DNA from: Xiphophorus maculatus
Taxonomy: Eukaryota > Chordata > Actinopteri > Cyprinodontiformes > Poeciliidae
Reading direction: 5' to 3'
NCBI RefSeq assembly: GCF_002775205.1
Contig: NC_036445.1
Coordinates: forward strand, 1,694,802-1,758,801
DNA length: 64,000 nt
Below, piece by piece: positions 30,592 to 61,193 of the stretch. A program made the position numbers and the translations under genes. Under the pieces are notes generated by a model that made no database searches, had not been told where the DNA came from, and saw only the letters and a list, made by a program, of their open reading frames with translations. How positions within the stretch are numbered: the first letter of the stretch is position 1; each line of letters starts with the position of its first letter.

Positions 30592-30671
30592 TGTTGGCAT
30601 GTTTAGCATGCTTTGACGTCTAAGCTAATTAAGAATAGCTTAGACGTCAAAGCATGCTAAAAATGCCAACA
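30592..30671. repeat. Near-perfect 35-bp hairpin in atn1 intron 1
   Basis: The left arm 30592-30626 (starts TGTTGGCATG, ends GACGTCTAAGCT) and right arm 30637-30671 are exact reverse complements except at one position. They are separated by the 10-nt loop AATTAAGAAT. Just beyond the right arm, AGCTATTCTTAATT repeats the loop region inverted, a sign of snap-back copying. It could fold as an 80-nt pre-miRNA-like transcript, but nothing here shows that it is processed. Confidence 0.75.
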
Positions 30672-30689
30672 AGCTATTCTTAATTTGTA

Positions 30690-32130
30690 TCAAGGGGCCC
30701 AAAGTGTGCCAAAAACATATCCCCCTACACCAAAGCTTGGCAAGACTCAACGATAAGATATGTTGGTCCACCACTTAGGTATTACCAGACTGGACATGCC
30801 TTTTGCCTTTAGAGCTACCATAATTCATTGTGGAATAGATTCAACAATGTATCAGAAACATTACTATAAGTGTTTGGTCCACATTGATGTAATAGCATCA
30901 CACAGTTGCTGCAGATTTATCTGCTTTACATGTGTGATGCAAATCTTCATGTCCACCATATCCTAAAAGAGTTATTCTGTATTGAAATCTGGTGACTGTA
31001 GAGGCTTATTTAGTCATTGTCAAGGAAGCAGTTTGAGATGATCTGATTTTGTGACATGATGCCCTTCATACTGGAAGTAACCATCGTAAGATGGGCACTC
31101 TATGTTTATAAACCAGCAGATACGGTCATTAGCGATACTCAGGTAGGCCTTGGTATTTAAATGATAATAATTGGTACTAATTTTCTCCAGACCATCGCAC
31201 CACTCCTCCATGTAGTGGTTGGACTCAGTCTTAGATGTAGGATGTGGAAAACCATCTTCTTTGAGGGAGGTCAATATGGAGTTTCTCATCCACATCAAAA
31301 GGGGTCACTTGAGGGGTTTGAGCATCTGATCAAGATGCCTTCCTTTGGAGGCGTACTGGATAGATCTGACTGAGAGGACAGATCCTGCTAGTTGGTTACA
31401 TTGGTGTAGCAACACCTTGAGACCCCCAGAATGAGCAATAGTGTCACTGGGGGAGAAGGATGTCTGCATTTCTTTATCTGAGACTCCAAACCGGTCTCAG
31501 ATAAGTGAAACAATAGGAATACAAGAACTACAACCAACCTGAACCTTTGAAACAAGACTGAAGGGATTCATGCTTTCATGTCGTCTATGACCCTACGGTA
31601 TCAATACGGCAGATACTGTGGAGATTTGGTCATCTTGTTCAACTTTAGTGTTATTTCTAGGTTTTTAGCTGACGGACGGGAATGGTCTTCTGCTGTTATA
31701 GTCATTTGCTTTAAGGGTCAAAGTGTTTTGTATTTCACTTTCCTTGGTTGTAACTAGTGGTAACTTGAGCTACCGTTGCCTTTCTGGCCCTATGAGCCAT
31801 TCTGCCTTCAACAAAGCATTTCTGTCCACATAACTGCCGCTTGCTTGATATTTTCTCTCTCAACTCTCCATAAACCAGAAACACGGTCATGCTTGACAGT
31901 TCCGCAGATCAACAGCTTCTGAAATAATCAGACCAGCTCGCCTGACACAAACAACTATGCCACATTCAGAAGCTCTTAAATATTGTTGCCAGAGCTTTGA
32001 ACTTCAGCATATCCTCCTCAGCACATCTAGATGCATAAATACATGGAGTTGCTGACATGTGATTGGCTAAGTTGCTATTTATTTTGTAAGCAATTGAACA
32101 GGTGTGACTAATAAAGAGACCAGTGCATAT
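30690..32130 (-). pseudogene. Decayed Tc1/mariner transposon in atn1 intron 1
   Basis: On the minus strand, scattered segments match a fish Tc1-family transposase. An AYLSIANDRI...SYDGYFQ segment lies near 31070-31180. A region of N-terminal helix-turn-helix type lies around 31800-31990, and a 3' terminal block (AACAGGTGTGACTAATAAAG, sense +) near 32097. Stops and frameshifts are frequent, so no functional transposase is present. The outer limits are approximate; the 30690 boundary is the least certain. Confidence 0.7.
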
Positions 32131-33082
32131 TCATTAATATCAGTGATTGCGACTTTCCTGATTTCACACCTGCTGCAGGAGCCTTTTATTTAATTAATGC
32201 ATATGTAGTAAAGCTGCTACATGACTCACCTACAGTGTTCATACACTCTGGTTCTACTCTAGCTGTTCTTTCTTTTCTCTTACAACCCTGCACACTATTT
32301 TTAACCTCATTTAATATTCATGAGCCATTTTTTTCATCATAGTGGCACATGAATGAATGGATTAGAAAACCCGATGAGTGCATACTGTTCACTGTCGAGC
32401 GGAACCACATGGAAAAAAGAATCTTGACATTGTTCGTTCCCCTAATGGGTTGCTGAATAAATAAGCTTGTGATTCTTCTGACCATAACCAGGTCATGTGG
32501 GTTAACCACAAGTAGCTGTGGGTTGTTGTGGGGAAGGTGGAAGAAGGACGGGGGTTGTGGCTCTCATTCACAGTATGTCTCCTGCAGACTACATTCCAAA
32601 ATGCCAGTATCCCAGTGTTGCAGCTCAACCAAACGGTGTATTCTGACAGTCGGAGTGGATGAACCTCTTGAGATTGTAGTTCTCCGTTGCTGTGCTGAAA
32701 CCTAAGAGCAGAGAGGAGATTGTTTTGAGTGCAGCGAAGAGCAGTGGTGCCGATACAGTGTGGAGCATGCAGCGAATTTAAATGCTGTTTTTCTGCTCTT
32801 ATAGTCTCGCATGTCTTTAAAAAAATGTCTCCAGTTCACAAACTCCCCTGCGAGTACAGATAGCAAAATGACGTCAATGACCACTGCGTTCTTTCATCGT
32901 GTTTTTTATTTTTTCACAAAAACATTGAGTACTTGAGCAGAATTCCCTTCAGGTTGACTCATGCCTTCTTCTCTTCTGTTTCTCTGCAGGTTTTTGTAGC
33001 TTTTGCTGTTGGTAAACAACTGGAACCAGTTCTGTTCCTGGAATGGCTTCTGTTGTGAAATGGACGTTATAAAGGAAAGATA

Positions 33083-44794
<11,712 letters not shown>

Positions 44795-45490
44795 GGGAGG
44801 GGACACGATGCAGAGCGGCTCGGGCAAGAAGTAGAAACAAAACATGTGAATCTGTGCAAGAACAGACTGAATCAAGAAAAAAAAAGAAAAGAAAAGCACT
44901 GAAAACAAAGAGGGAACTTATCAAACCGAACCTGGACGGGAACATTTCGAAGGATTAACAAAAGAAGAAGGTGTGAAAATGTTGCACATCGTCCCTGCAA
45001 ACTGCACCAGAGTCCCAACGTTTCCCTGTATTAACCTTGTTTTGTATCGTGCTCTGTACAGTATATTAGCTGGGAGGGGAGGAGGATTGTGAAGTACAGT
45101 ATGTTGTAAAATACTTGATGCCAGAAGGAATGTGTACATGAGTCTCTTTTCTGTCGTTGCATGTAGCTAGGCGCTTCTTCTGAACCGGTGGAGCTTTTGG
45201 TTCTCTTTTTAGTAAATCCTCCCCTCTTTTGTATCCGAGGGGCGTTCGATATGCATGAGACCAGCGATTTTAGTGTTTCTGTTTATGATGATAGTATTGT
45301 TATTATGATTAATGTCGTCCGTTTGTTGATAATGATATAATTATATATACAACACATATTATTTGTATTATTTTTTTACATTTTCATGGTATGGCGGTCG
45401 GTTTTTATTTTTTATTTTCAATTTACCTTGTGAAACAAGATGCAAATGAGGGCAAAAGAAACAAAAAATCTGGGAATAAATTATAATCTC
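44795..45490 (+). terminator. atn1: atn1 3' UTR and polyadenylation signal
   Basis: Follows TGA at 44792-44794. GGGAATAAATTATAATC supplies an AATAAA at about 45475, with T-rich sequence directly downstream (TCTCTTTTTTTGC). The UTR therefore is probably about 0.7 kb, but later signals (about 47588) cannot be excluded. Confidence 0.55.
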
Positions 45491-48400
45491 TTTTTTTGCT
45501 ATAGTTTCCCCGAGTCTTGGTGTGTGTTTCAGAGTTTTTGCCCCGTCTTTTGTTTTATACAAGTCATTCGTGCACAAAGCATATCAAATTCCTCCCACTC
45601 CTCCCCCTCTGCACCAGCCTCTCCCTCCCTCCCTCCGTCCCTCCATCCTTCCCTCTCTCGGGTGAGTGTAGCTAATAAGAGACACATGGGATGAGTGTGA
45701 GACATGGGAGGTGAGTCGCTCCAGTGAGCAGCAGCAGCAGCAGCCACCCTGTAGAGCCAGCATTCCTGACTGCACTGTAAAAAAGGAGAAAAGAAAGAAA
45801 AAAGGAGAAAAGAGGGAAATTTGGGGAGAAGGAGAAAGAAGGGAGGAGCTGAAAGGAGTGATTTACTGATGCTGCTGAAGGCTCAGGGTTGTGTGTGTGT
45901 GTGGTGTGTGTGTGTGTGTGGAATCTCCTCCCTGCAGATCTGCGGCCTTCACTGCCGCCCCACAGATCACATTTATTGATACGTCCCAGAATCTGCAGCT
46001 CCGTTCCTTCTTGCTGCTGCTGCTTCTGGGTGTTTCGTCTTTTCTGTGGGGTTTGTGTCATTTAAAGTCACCTTGAAAAAGTGTGTCAACATAATGTAAA
46101 GCGCCTTCCTGCAGGACAGATCTCATTTTTACCCCCACTGGTGAAATCACATCTGGGGTTTTATTCTTAGCACATCATCAGTCGTATTTTTCTTTTTTTT
46201 TCTCCGGCATGGAGGAGGAGGTGAAGGTCAAAGACGTCGAACGTTTTTAAACACAAACGCTCGTTCAGATGCAAGACAATCATTAACGTCGTAGTTTTTT
46301 ATTTTCTGTTTAATCTTGTTGAATCAGCTTCTTCTTGTCTGTATTTACAGCTCCATTTTTCAGATTGGACCCGGACCTGCATCCATTTAATCATCCTCTG
46401 CTTCTGCAAGAATATAAAGCTCTGATCCAGTCAAAAGCTGGACAAGAAGAGCTCAGAGCAGCTGGAAAGACTTGATACTTCCTGTAGGAAAACAAACCTA
46501 AACATACAGCCAGAACTAGAGTAAAATGGCTGAAATCATATCTTAATTGGTCTAGTCAAAGTCCAAGTGTAAATCAAGCTAAGAGTCTTTAGTAATACTT
46601 AAAAAGTGCTGTTCACAGATGCTCACAATCTGAACTGATTGAAGTGTTTTGTAAAGAAGAATGGAAAGATTAAAGCCAGCAGAGTCATTACTATGAAAAC
46701 AAAATTTCTGGAGCGTTAAAAAGTCTGGAAAAGTGTCTATTTTTATATTTTGTACAAGTTTTTAAAAAATCACACCTGAGAATTGAAAAAAGTTTATTCT
46801 TCCAAACTTTGCTATTCAATGACTTCAAACCAAACAGCTCCCATTCATGTTAATGGTACCAAACTTTGACTGATTGATAAATAACCAGACATAAATCAGA
46901 TTACAATTAATAATTAATTATTAATATCTAAAAGATAAAATCTTGAATCTGACCTTCATTTTCTGAAAATCGAGGATTATTTACATGATTTACAACCGAC
47001 CTTTATTCTGTAGTTTATGTTAAACAGTTAATCTCACTCACTGCCACAAGATGGTTTGGGGTTAATTTATTCTCTAAAATGGACCCAGTTAGTCTGGAAA
47101 CTTTGAACTGGAGTCAGTTTAGAAGCCAAACAAATAAAAACAAATCCTGCATTTTGGAACGAAGGAATCATAGATCAGACTAGATATAACACAGAGGATT
47201 AACACTTAATCTGGGATAATCCAGTCCTGAATTGCAAGCATTACACCATTTATCTAATATAAGTTGCTCAAGAAGTGAAAAACTAGTGAAATTTGATTTT
47301 AATACATGGATGAATTGAAAACTAGCTTCCACACTCTGCTGTTTCAGAGTTTTAGGGGGAAAAAAGGGATTTTTTTTTTTCAAATTAAATATCCAAAATG
47401 AAAAAAATGATCTGGGAATGAGTATCCAAAATTTTGAAGAGGAAACTTTGTAGGAATCTTGTGTAAAATATTGACTCACTGAACAGCTGAATACAAAATC
47501 AGTTCACAGTTAGGAGGTTTATTAAACAACACAGGCTGTCCTCTGTTTTCGGCTTAAAAACTCGGCTCTACTTTGTGCTGCTCTTTCAATAAAATAAAAT
47601 ACTAAAATGTGGTTTAAATGTGACAAAACTCTGAGTGGGTGTGATCGCTTTTGCAAGCTCATTAATATCCTCACTTCATCGCTTCTTGCACTTCCTGTGT
47701 TTTTGTTTTGTTTTTGTTAGTTACTCAAACCAAGTGCACAGCAGCTCAACAGTCACACATTTAGTCCATTAATTTTTTCTTCTGTTGTTAATTTTTAGCG
47801 GTGTGTAGTGCTAACCAATATGTCTGCAAAGTTTCTGCTGAATTTTAACATCAAACTCTTTACGACTCAATAACTATTTGAGAGAAGTGAGGAAAACATT
47901 GAAGCAGATGTCATTGCAATATTTGCTATTTCATCGTTCTCTAATCTAGTCTTGCACTCTTGCGTGTTTTCAGAAAAAGATTTGCAATATTTTACTTCAG
48001 TTTCACTTTAATTATGCATAAATGTTACATATATAGACAGTTGGAAATGTTCAAAACACAATATTTATCTGGTATCAATTAAATTCTACAATAAAAACCA
48101 TCTCTGGGTTGAAAACACAGCACTAAAAAATGTTTTGCCTGAGCATCTGGTCTCAACATGTGATTTTCATTTGTGCAAATCAAACTTGTCCAGCCATTAG
48201 GATCTGTCTTGTATTATAAGATAATTAAAGTCACACTTTTACGGCTTCCATGGCCAGTCTTGTTAACATGACACGCCAATTAAAACGTTTTCCGCAGAAG
48301 CTTGAACAGTCTTGGCCCAAATTTCCGGAGAGGGGAAGAAATAACAAGTATTTACATTTTATGCCAGTGGATCTTAAAGTTACAAGAAAAAGAAAATAAA

Positions 48401-49020
48401 AAGGAAACAGGAGCAAAAAAAAAAAAAAGCATAAATAAAATAATGTCCAAACTTTTTGTCATATGGGCCAAAATCGTTGAGTGAAAAGTACTACCAGGCC
48501 AAGAAAATAAAAGTTTTAAAAAAAGTAAAATTAAGTAGTTAATTTTTTATGTTTTTCACTGTAGATCCAAAAATGTAAACATTATTTTGCATCTAGTTTT
48601 AGGAGTTTTTGTTTTTTTTGCCAGGACTTGGGTCACTTTTTGTCAAAATGCTTTTTATGTTTATCCAAGTTTAATAAATTAGATTGGACGAGGCAGTAAA
48701 AGTCTCTTGGTTCTATTTATTATAAAATGATGAATTCTTTGCATTGTTGTTATTATAACTTTACCCTTATTATAAATAAAAAGTCTCCATCTGCATCAAA
48801 ATTAGTCCACAGGCCACAAAAAAAATTCAAAAATGTCTTGTTTTAAGATAAATTATCTGCTAATGAAACTAGTATTTCTTCATCAACATTAAAGAATTAA
48901 TGAGTTAAAAGAAACTCCTTTGTCTTGCTGTAAAGTTACTTGTAAGTCATTCCAAGAGCACTAAGATATTTGCATTAGAAACTAAACCAAAATTACTTGT
49001 TAAGATTTTGTGCTTTTGCA
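45491..49020. other. Gene-poor intergenic region
   Basis: No exon or RNA gene is supported. There is a C/T-rich block (45590-45660), a CAGCAG run (45728-45742), a GT microsatellite (45888-45919), a possible decayed Tc1-type end near 47575-47655 and a half copy of the 28.3-kb fold-back element at 48835-49020. The longest open frames are low-complexity. Confidence 0.5.
45888..45919. repeat. (GT)n microsatellite
   Basis: Two GT runs separated by a single GG interruption, giving spurious Cys/Val-rich frames. Confidence 0.85.
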
Positions 49021-49145
49021 GTGTTAGCATTGTGGCTACAGCTAAAAGGTTGTAGGTTCAAATCCCGGTCTGGAGTCTTTTCTGCAGGATTTTGCATATT
49101 CTTTGTCGGATGTGTGGATTCTCTCTGGTTTCTCTGTTAACCTGA
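49021..49145 (+). mobile_element. tRNA-derived SINE, diverged copy
   Basis: GTTAGCATTGTGGCTACAGC followed by a B-box-like GGTTCAAATCCCGG and a V-SINE-type core (TTTGCATATTCTTTG, GTGGATTCTCTCTGG). It is more diverged than the copy at 4.2 kb. Confidence 0.65.
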
Positions 49146-50462
49146 AATAGATACATATCCTGATTTTTATGTGTTGGAGATTTATTTCTGTTTCTGTTTT
49201 TTTCATTTCTTCTTTGTTCTTTTGCTTTATTTTTAATTTACTCCCTGTGTTACTTTCTGTTTACTGTTTGTGTCAGTTTTATTTTTCCCTCTTTATTTCT
49301 TTCTGCTTTGTTTATTTTCCACCTTTCGCTCAGCCTCCCTTCATCACAGCAGAGTTTGAATTCATTCCTCTCTTTTTAACTTTCCTTTAAGGATCAGATT
49401 TAAAAGATATTTTTGCTTTCATCATTTTTTTCCCCATAAAAAAAATAATTTTTGGATTTCTCGTTGCCACAGATTATCTGATGACTGATCGGTTCTGATG
49501 CGCCGCCCTGGCACTCTGAGAGCGAAGCTGGTGTTCATTAATGCGGAAAGAAAACGACTGGATGGAAAGATCTCCAGGAAGAAAAGGAGAAACTCAGGGA
49601 CAGCTGGCTTGTTTTTAGATGAACTTTGAGTTTTTAGTCACAGAAGTTTGAATTGTGTTACAACAGATGTAAACTACATCCTTAATTTTGGATCAAAATA
49701 CTTTAACTTTGTCACATCAACATAATAAAAGATATTTATTATTTGTTTTTGTGATAAATCAACACTAAATAATGCATCGTTGTAAATTTACTTTCAATAT
49801 TTAATATCCTTTTGTGATTATTAAAGGGTTTTTTTTTTACTGAATTTAATCACAATTTAGTTTAATTACATTGTCACACAGAGCCAGATTTTTTTTCACT
49901 AATACATTTAAAAATTGCATTTATTCAGGTTATCTTTTATGTTACCACTGAAGAAAAACAATGAGTGAACTGATGGATGTTTCATATTTACATTTTTAAA
50001 TGTGACATAAACAAAGAGAAGGAATATTTAGGGGTTTTTGCAGCAGAATGAGAACATTTGACATCTTCACTGAGAAAATAAATCCACACTCTTGGGCAGA
50101 GATTATATTAAATCTGCCAAATTCTCCAGATTCATAGTAGGATATTATGAATGAAAAGCTGCTACTGCCCCCTACTGGCGCGTCGTGGGATGTACTTTTT
50201 AATCTGCAGCATGAAAAGGAGATAAAAGGTGAAGAATGACTTTTAATTTTTATTCTGAAATGATACATGGACCCTACATGAATTAAAAATGTGAATTTTA
50301 CACAATCAGTTTGCTACCAATTAATAATTTACACAAGTCTTAAAGGGATTCAGGCATATTCAGTACTACATACAGTAAATCACACTTTACTAACATTCCG
50401 AACACCAGCTATTTAGTTTATAATTAATTCATACGCGGACATGTAATTGAAGTAAAACTACA
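49146..50462. other. Spacer upstream of the MITE pair, nothing recognised
   Basis: AT-rich sequence without a gene, tRNA or clear transposon end. Contains a T/C-rich tract at 49185-49340. Confidence 0.45.
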
Positions 50463-51511
50463 CCTTTCAAGGTGCAGTATGCAACTTTTATATAAAAATG
50501 TTTTTACACATTTGTTGAAATTATCATTATGTTGGGACAATATAAGAAATGTAATGTTGTTGCTCCCACTACTAACTTCAGAAATACACAGTTCAGTCAG
50601 AAACAACCAATCAGAGCCAGGAGGAGGGTCTAAGCGCTGCTAATCTTGCTCATGTACATGCTGTTTACACCCTCCCTCTTGCTCTCTGCTACGCTATGGC
50701 TAGGTCACAAAAACAAACCCTGACATGAATGCTATAGCTAGTTAGCATGGTTTTTCTGTAATGGTGAGTTGCTGTTCTGCCATTAGCACATTTTGTAGCG
50801 TGTACATGAGAGTGATTGACAGCACTAAGGCCTTTCTCCTGGCTCTGATTGGTCATTTTTGACTGGGAGCAGCTTGATTTATTCACATTATCTGTCTGAT
50901 ACCATACTGTCATGACGTCATTACAGTTTTAATAAATATGAAAAATAATTTATATATTTTTATAAAAGTTGCATAACTTTTATAAAAAATATTTGGTTAC
51001 ACGTTTATTGAAACTTTCACTGTCATGATAGCATGGTATGAGACAGAACATCTGAAAAATGTAGCTCCTCTGTCTCCTAGCTCTAACTAGGAACAGCCAA
51101 TCAGAGAAAGGAGGCAGGGATTAGCGCTGTCAATTATAATCTCATGTGACTCATCCTCCCTTACCACCTTGCTCTGTACTACCTCAGCTAGCATAGCATG
51201 TTGTGAATGCTCACTCTTGTTAACATGGCCACGGAAAGACTGTTTTTTTCTGTGAAGGTAAGCTGTTTCTCCTCCTTTGCCATATTTAGCAGCATTGTTT
51301 GAAAGCGCTAAGACCTGCTTCCTGGCTCTGATTGGTTGTTTTTGGTCGGGGGCGGTGCATTTCGTCAGACAGCAATAGTAGATCAGGAAATCATCGATTT
51401 TTCTTTTCACAGATGACCTGGTAACAAACTGTCATAACATAGTTATAGTTTTGAAAAATACATAAAAACATTGTTCTTTTTAATAAAAGTCACATACTGC
51501 AGCTTTAATGC
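50463..51511. mobile_element. Two adjacent MITEs abutting the zinc-finger gene
   Basis: Both halves carry the same blocks: GCAGTATGCAACTTTTAT / GCATAACTTTTATAAAAAAT, AACCAATCAGAGCCAGGAGG / AGCCAATCAGAGAAAGGAGG, TAAGCGCTGC / TTAGCGCTGT and CTGGCTCTGATTGGT. The junction is at about 50965-50985. The outer ends are inverted relatives (AAGGTGCAGTATGCAACTTT at the left, CACATACTGCAGCTTT at the right). The right end finishes only about 6 bp from the zinc-finger stop codon, so the 3' UTR of that gene must be made of this element. Confidence 0.8.
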
Positions 51512-51516
51512 GAACC

Positions 51517-52473
51517 TCATACTTGCACATTATCACTCTTGTGAACGCTTCTCACATGTCTGCCTAGAGACTCCATCCATTTAAAGGACTTCCCACAGAA
51601 GGCGCATATATACCGCTTCCCCTCGGTGTGAATGGTCTGGTGTCTGTTCAGAGCGCTTGTGGTAATGAAGGTCTTCCTGCAGATGTCACACATGTAGGGC
51701 CTCTCCCCCGTGTGCGTCCTGATGTGGGCCGCCAGGTGGGAGCAGTTGGTGAAGCGCTTCTCACACACGGAGCAGATGTAGGGCCTGTCTCTGCTCTCGT
51801 CGCCGCTGCTGTTCCCCCCGCCGTTGTTGTTGCTGCTGCTGCTGAGAAACTGCTGGAAGTGCAGCGCCTGTTCGTGCAGAGAGGTCGGCAGGCCGGTGTG
51901 GGGTGAGATGAACTCCTGCGCCTCTGACTCCGGGTCGTCCTGGTTCTCAGCGGGGTCGTGCACCATCCAGAAGTGCCGCTTGGGAGCGTCTCCCCGCGGC
52001 TGCTCCTGCTCCTCTTTGCCCTGCGACGTCTCTGGGAGCTCCTGATCAACGCAGCAGACTTCATCCTCTTCCTCCCCTCCCTGCTGCTGCTCCTCCTCAT
52101 GGACAGCAGCCACTGCAGGGGGTGACTGATGGGGCTGGACAGAAGGAGAAGCAGAAGGAGGGGGAGGAGAATGCAGCTGCTCGGTTTCAAGATAATTGTC
52201 CGATTTAGGCTCTACAAAACGAAAACACGCCACAACAATTTCATTTTAACACACTTTTAACACCAAGCTGCATGGCACATGGTTTCCATGTGAATTATAC
52301 CAGAAAATACCTGAACGGAGGAGCTTCAGCTGCATCCTGAGCTGCCTGATTTCTAAATCTTTGGAGCGTAAAATCTCCTCCTGGTACACCGCTATTGTCT
52401 TCTCCACGGCTCCTAAAATCTCCTCCGCCACCGCGGAGAGTCTCTCGTTGAGGAAAACTCTAAGAGGCAGCAT
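51517..52473 (-). CDS. C2H2 zinc-finger protein with three fingers, 2 exons, 285 aa
   Basis: Read on the minus strand, exon 1 is 52473-52311 and exon 2 is 52211-51517, joined GT-AG in frame (858 nt). Exon 1 gives the short N-terminal leader common to many teleost C2H2 genes (RVFLNERLSAVAEEILGAVE...EEILRSKDLEIRQLR), a predicted helical segment. Exon 2 has a Pro/Glu-rich acidic linker, then NNNGGGNSSGDESRDRP. Three fingers follow: YICSVCEKRF...HIRTH, YMCDICRKTF...HQTIH and YICAFCGKSF...HVRSVH, with TGERPY and TEGKRY linkers, and the protein ends NVQV. It is probably a sequence-specific nuclear DNA-binding protein. The target is unknown and no orthologue can be named. In mammals LRRC23 sits between ENO2/ATN1 and TPI1; here this gene occupies the comparable interval. 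Confidence 0.9.
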
Positions 52474-52620
52474 TTTTCCTGGAAAGATTGCAGGATCTTA
52501 GCGGCGATTGAAAACGGGTTTCTGCGGGTCCGTGAACGTCACGCTTCGCTTGTAAACACTGACGTGAAACGGAGAGTCACGTGAAAACACTGCCGCCCCC
52601 TGGTGGACCGGAGTGTGAAA
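52474..52620 (-). promoter_or_regulatory. Promoter region of the zinc-finger gene
   Basis: GC-richer than the surroundings, with GAACGTCACGC, CACTGACGTGAA (CRE-like TGACGT) and GTCACGTGAAA (CACGTG E-box) within 100 bp of the start codon. There is no TATA box in a usable position. Confidence 0.4.
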
Positions 52621-52624
52621 AAGG

Positions 52625-53160
52625 AAATTCAAAAATACTTCATTGGTCCCAAAGGGAAGTTAAATGTTGTTTCTCATTTAATTAAAGCGCTGAAGTGGGG
52701 AGAGTAACTAGCAATTGTACTCAAGTAAGAGTAGCACTACTTCAACATATTTTTACTCAAGTGAAAGTAAAAAGTAGCCATTTAAGATATTACTGAAGAG
52801 TAATTTAATATCTAAAAAAATACATAATCAGATGGACCAAAATATAAAGTTAAGTGTAAATTTTCGTATTTTATGGATGGAAATGACAATAATTCATATT
52901 AGCAACAAAAAATTAAAAAAAAATCAAGCAAAAGAAAGAAATTCCTAATCAGTTTCTTTCAATATAAAACTTTAACAAAAACTGTAAGTGTGTCTTTGTC
53001 GAATTTTTGGTTAAAATGTTTGCTCTTCATTCAGTGAAGTTACTCACAGTCAGTAGAGTATCAAGAAATTTTACTCAAGAGTAAATATACCTCATAAAAT
53101 TACTCAAGTAAAAGCAAAAACTACAGTGTAGTAAAACTACTCCTAAAAGAAAATATATTA
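52625..53160. repeat. Retroposon tail plus 'TACTTGAGTA' repeat copy
   Basis: AAAAATACTTCATTGGTCCC followed by AAAGGGAAGTTAAATG (52630-52670) is a common fish retroposon end, also seen at about 8160 and 27960. It is followed by AAGTAAGAGTAGCACTACTT and repeated ACTCAAGTAAAA blocks, the reverse-orientation relative of the 11.9-kb repeat. Confidence 0.6.
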
Positions 53161-53675
53161 CAAAAATGACTTGTATACAACCAATAAATATTTAAATAGC
53201 ACATCCCAAAACAAAGTGATTTTCTATCTACATCTATAAACATATTGTAAATACAGATTTTTATCTAGTGCAGTAAAGCTATAAGCTAGACAAAGATGAT
53301 AGGAAAGTAAACTGCAAACTCATTCCACATAATTAAGACTTTAAGTTGCATTTTTAAATATTCTGGGATGAAATAAGCATTTTCTCTACAATAATCCACT
53401 TAAAAACAGCACAGTATTTAATTCATATTTGTTCCCCATTGTTTCTTGCTTCAGTGTTAGGATTAAAATAGCAGTGAAATCCTTCAGGGTATTGTCAGTT
53501 CTGTAATTAAGACGCTCTCTGCTCAACATGTCAGGAATATCAACCCCTCTGCCTTCATAGCAACACACCGTACAGACAAGGTGTTCTTTTAAATTACCTT
53601 TAATAATTTCTAAATATTTAACTATAAAGTCAAGGTAGAAGTCAAAACAGAGACACAGAAGTATCCTTGAAACCG

Positions 53676-53681
53676 TTTATT
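53676..53681 (-). terminator. tpi1: tpi1 polyadenylation signal
   Basis: TTTATT on the + strand is AATAAA in the sense of tpi1, about 525 bp after its stop codon. The next such motif in this direction is within AT-rich repeat sequence, so this is the favoured 3' end. Confidence 0.5.
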
Positions 53682-54205
53682 AGAATATTTCTGTATAGTT
53701 TCCCTTCTAACTGTGGGTCATAACACAATACAGCCAACGTGTTAATGGACACTTTTCTCTCTGCAAAACGAGTGATAAAAAAAAAAAAAAAGGATCATGC
53801 ACGTCTACCGTGAGGGAAAAAAGCCACAGATCTTCACAATCACACGAAGAGACACCATAGTAGAAACAAACCGACAAGAACTGCGACACAATTTATCCTA
53901 AAAACAATTACAGAAGAAGTTCGTAAACCTTTCAAGTAAAGGCAGGGGACCGCGCGTCCACATCTGGTAGTCAGCTTGAGCACTTTGTGTGGAGGTCAGG
54001 TTTGCACGCAGGCCGTTCTCAGTAGACTCATCAGTGCAGCACCAGTGCCTGTGTCAGCCTGTCCCTTTTTTCTTTATGGGAAAATATACCAAAAGATAAA
54101 AAAGGAGGACAAAAACCGAGGGAATGACGACATTACACAAACGGTTCGAACAGAGAGAGAGGGGAAGAAGCACTGCGAGTTGAGGGAGCCGATCCGGTTG
54201 GGTCT

Positions 54206-60733
<6,528 letters not shown>

Positions 60734-60737
60734 TCAT

Positions 60738-60897
60738 ATAAATGACTCATGGAAATCGGGAGCTTGCTGTGCTCCTGGAGGTCGCAGGCTGAGCACGGCT
60801 CCAAGCTCTCCGCCAGCAGCTTGGAGGTCTGGTCCATCTCCATGGACACGGCCCGCAGACAGGACGACCGCGGCGAGGGAGAGGAAGAGGAGCATCC
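60738..60897 (-). pseudogene. Possible small secreted-peptide exon, reading frame apparently broken
   Basis: On the minus strand a strong acceptor (CCTTCCTCTCTGCAG) is followed at once by an ATG that begins MLLFLSLAAVVLSAG, a textbook signal peptide. After about 16 codons the bias for G or C at third positions leaves this frame. It appears instead in another frame reading AVSMEMDQTSKLLAESL, EPCSACDLQE and HSKLP, ending at a TGA near 60728. The first frame stays open to 60734 but with unremarkable codon use. This could be a frameshift (true or a sequencing error) in a short secreted-protein gene, or a coincidence. The family is not recognised. An AATAAA (minus strand) overlaps the end. Confidence 0.35.
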
Positions 60898-61193
60898 TGC
60901 AGAGAGGAAGGAGAGAGTGACTCTGGATTGTGGCTGGACTCAGGACTTTATGATTGGCTGCCAAAGGACTTTTTTTCCCCTCTTTTGTGGAAGTGATTTC
61001 TAAAGAGGCAGAAGGAGTTTTAAAATATTCAGTGATGGGATTTTAAAATATAGAGTAGATTCATCTGCAGAAGTGGAACTCCAGAGATCCCCAGGAAACG
61101 TTCTCCACCTGGCAGCAGGGAAATCCTGGATTTTTCTCCACAGATGTCTGAAGACTTCAGTTCTCCTCTTAAAAGTTAAATTTCCTGATTGAG

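Noticed and set aside
30592-30671. A firm microRNA call
   Set aside because: The near-perfect arms and duplicated loop fit a snap-back duplication, and no conservation or expression can be judged from one sequence.
31020-31298. A 92-codon minus-strand gene
   Set aside because: It is a fragment of a decayed Tc1 transposase; the flanking parts of the protein are out of frame.
45672-46061. A 129-codon minus-strand frame downstream of atn1
   Set aside because: It is driven by GT, A/G and CAG simple repeats, with no domain or splice context.
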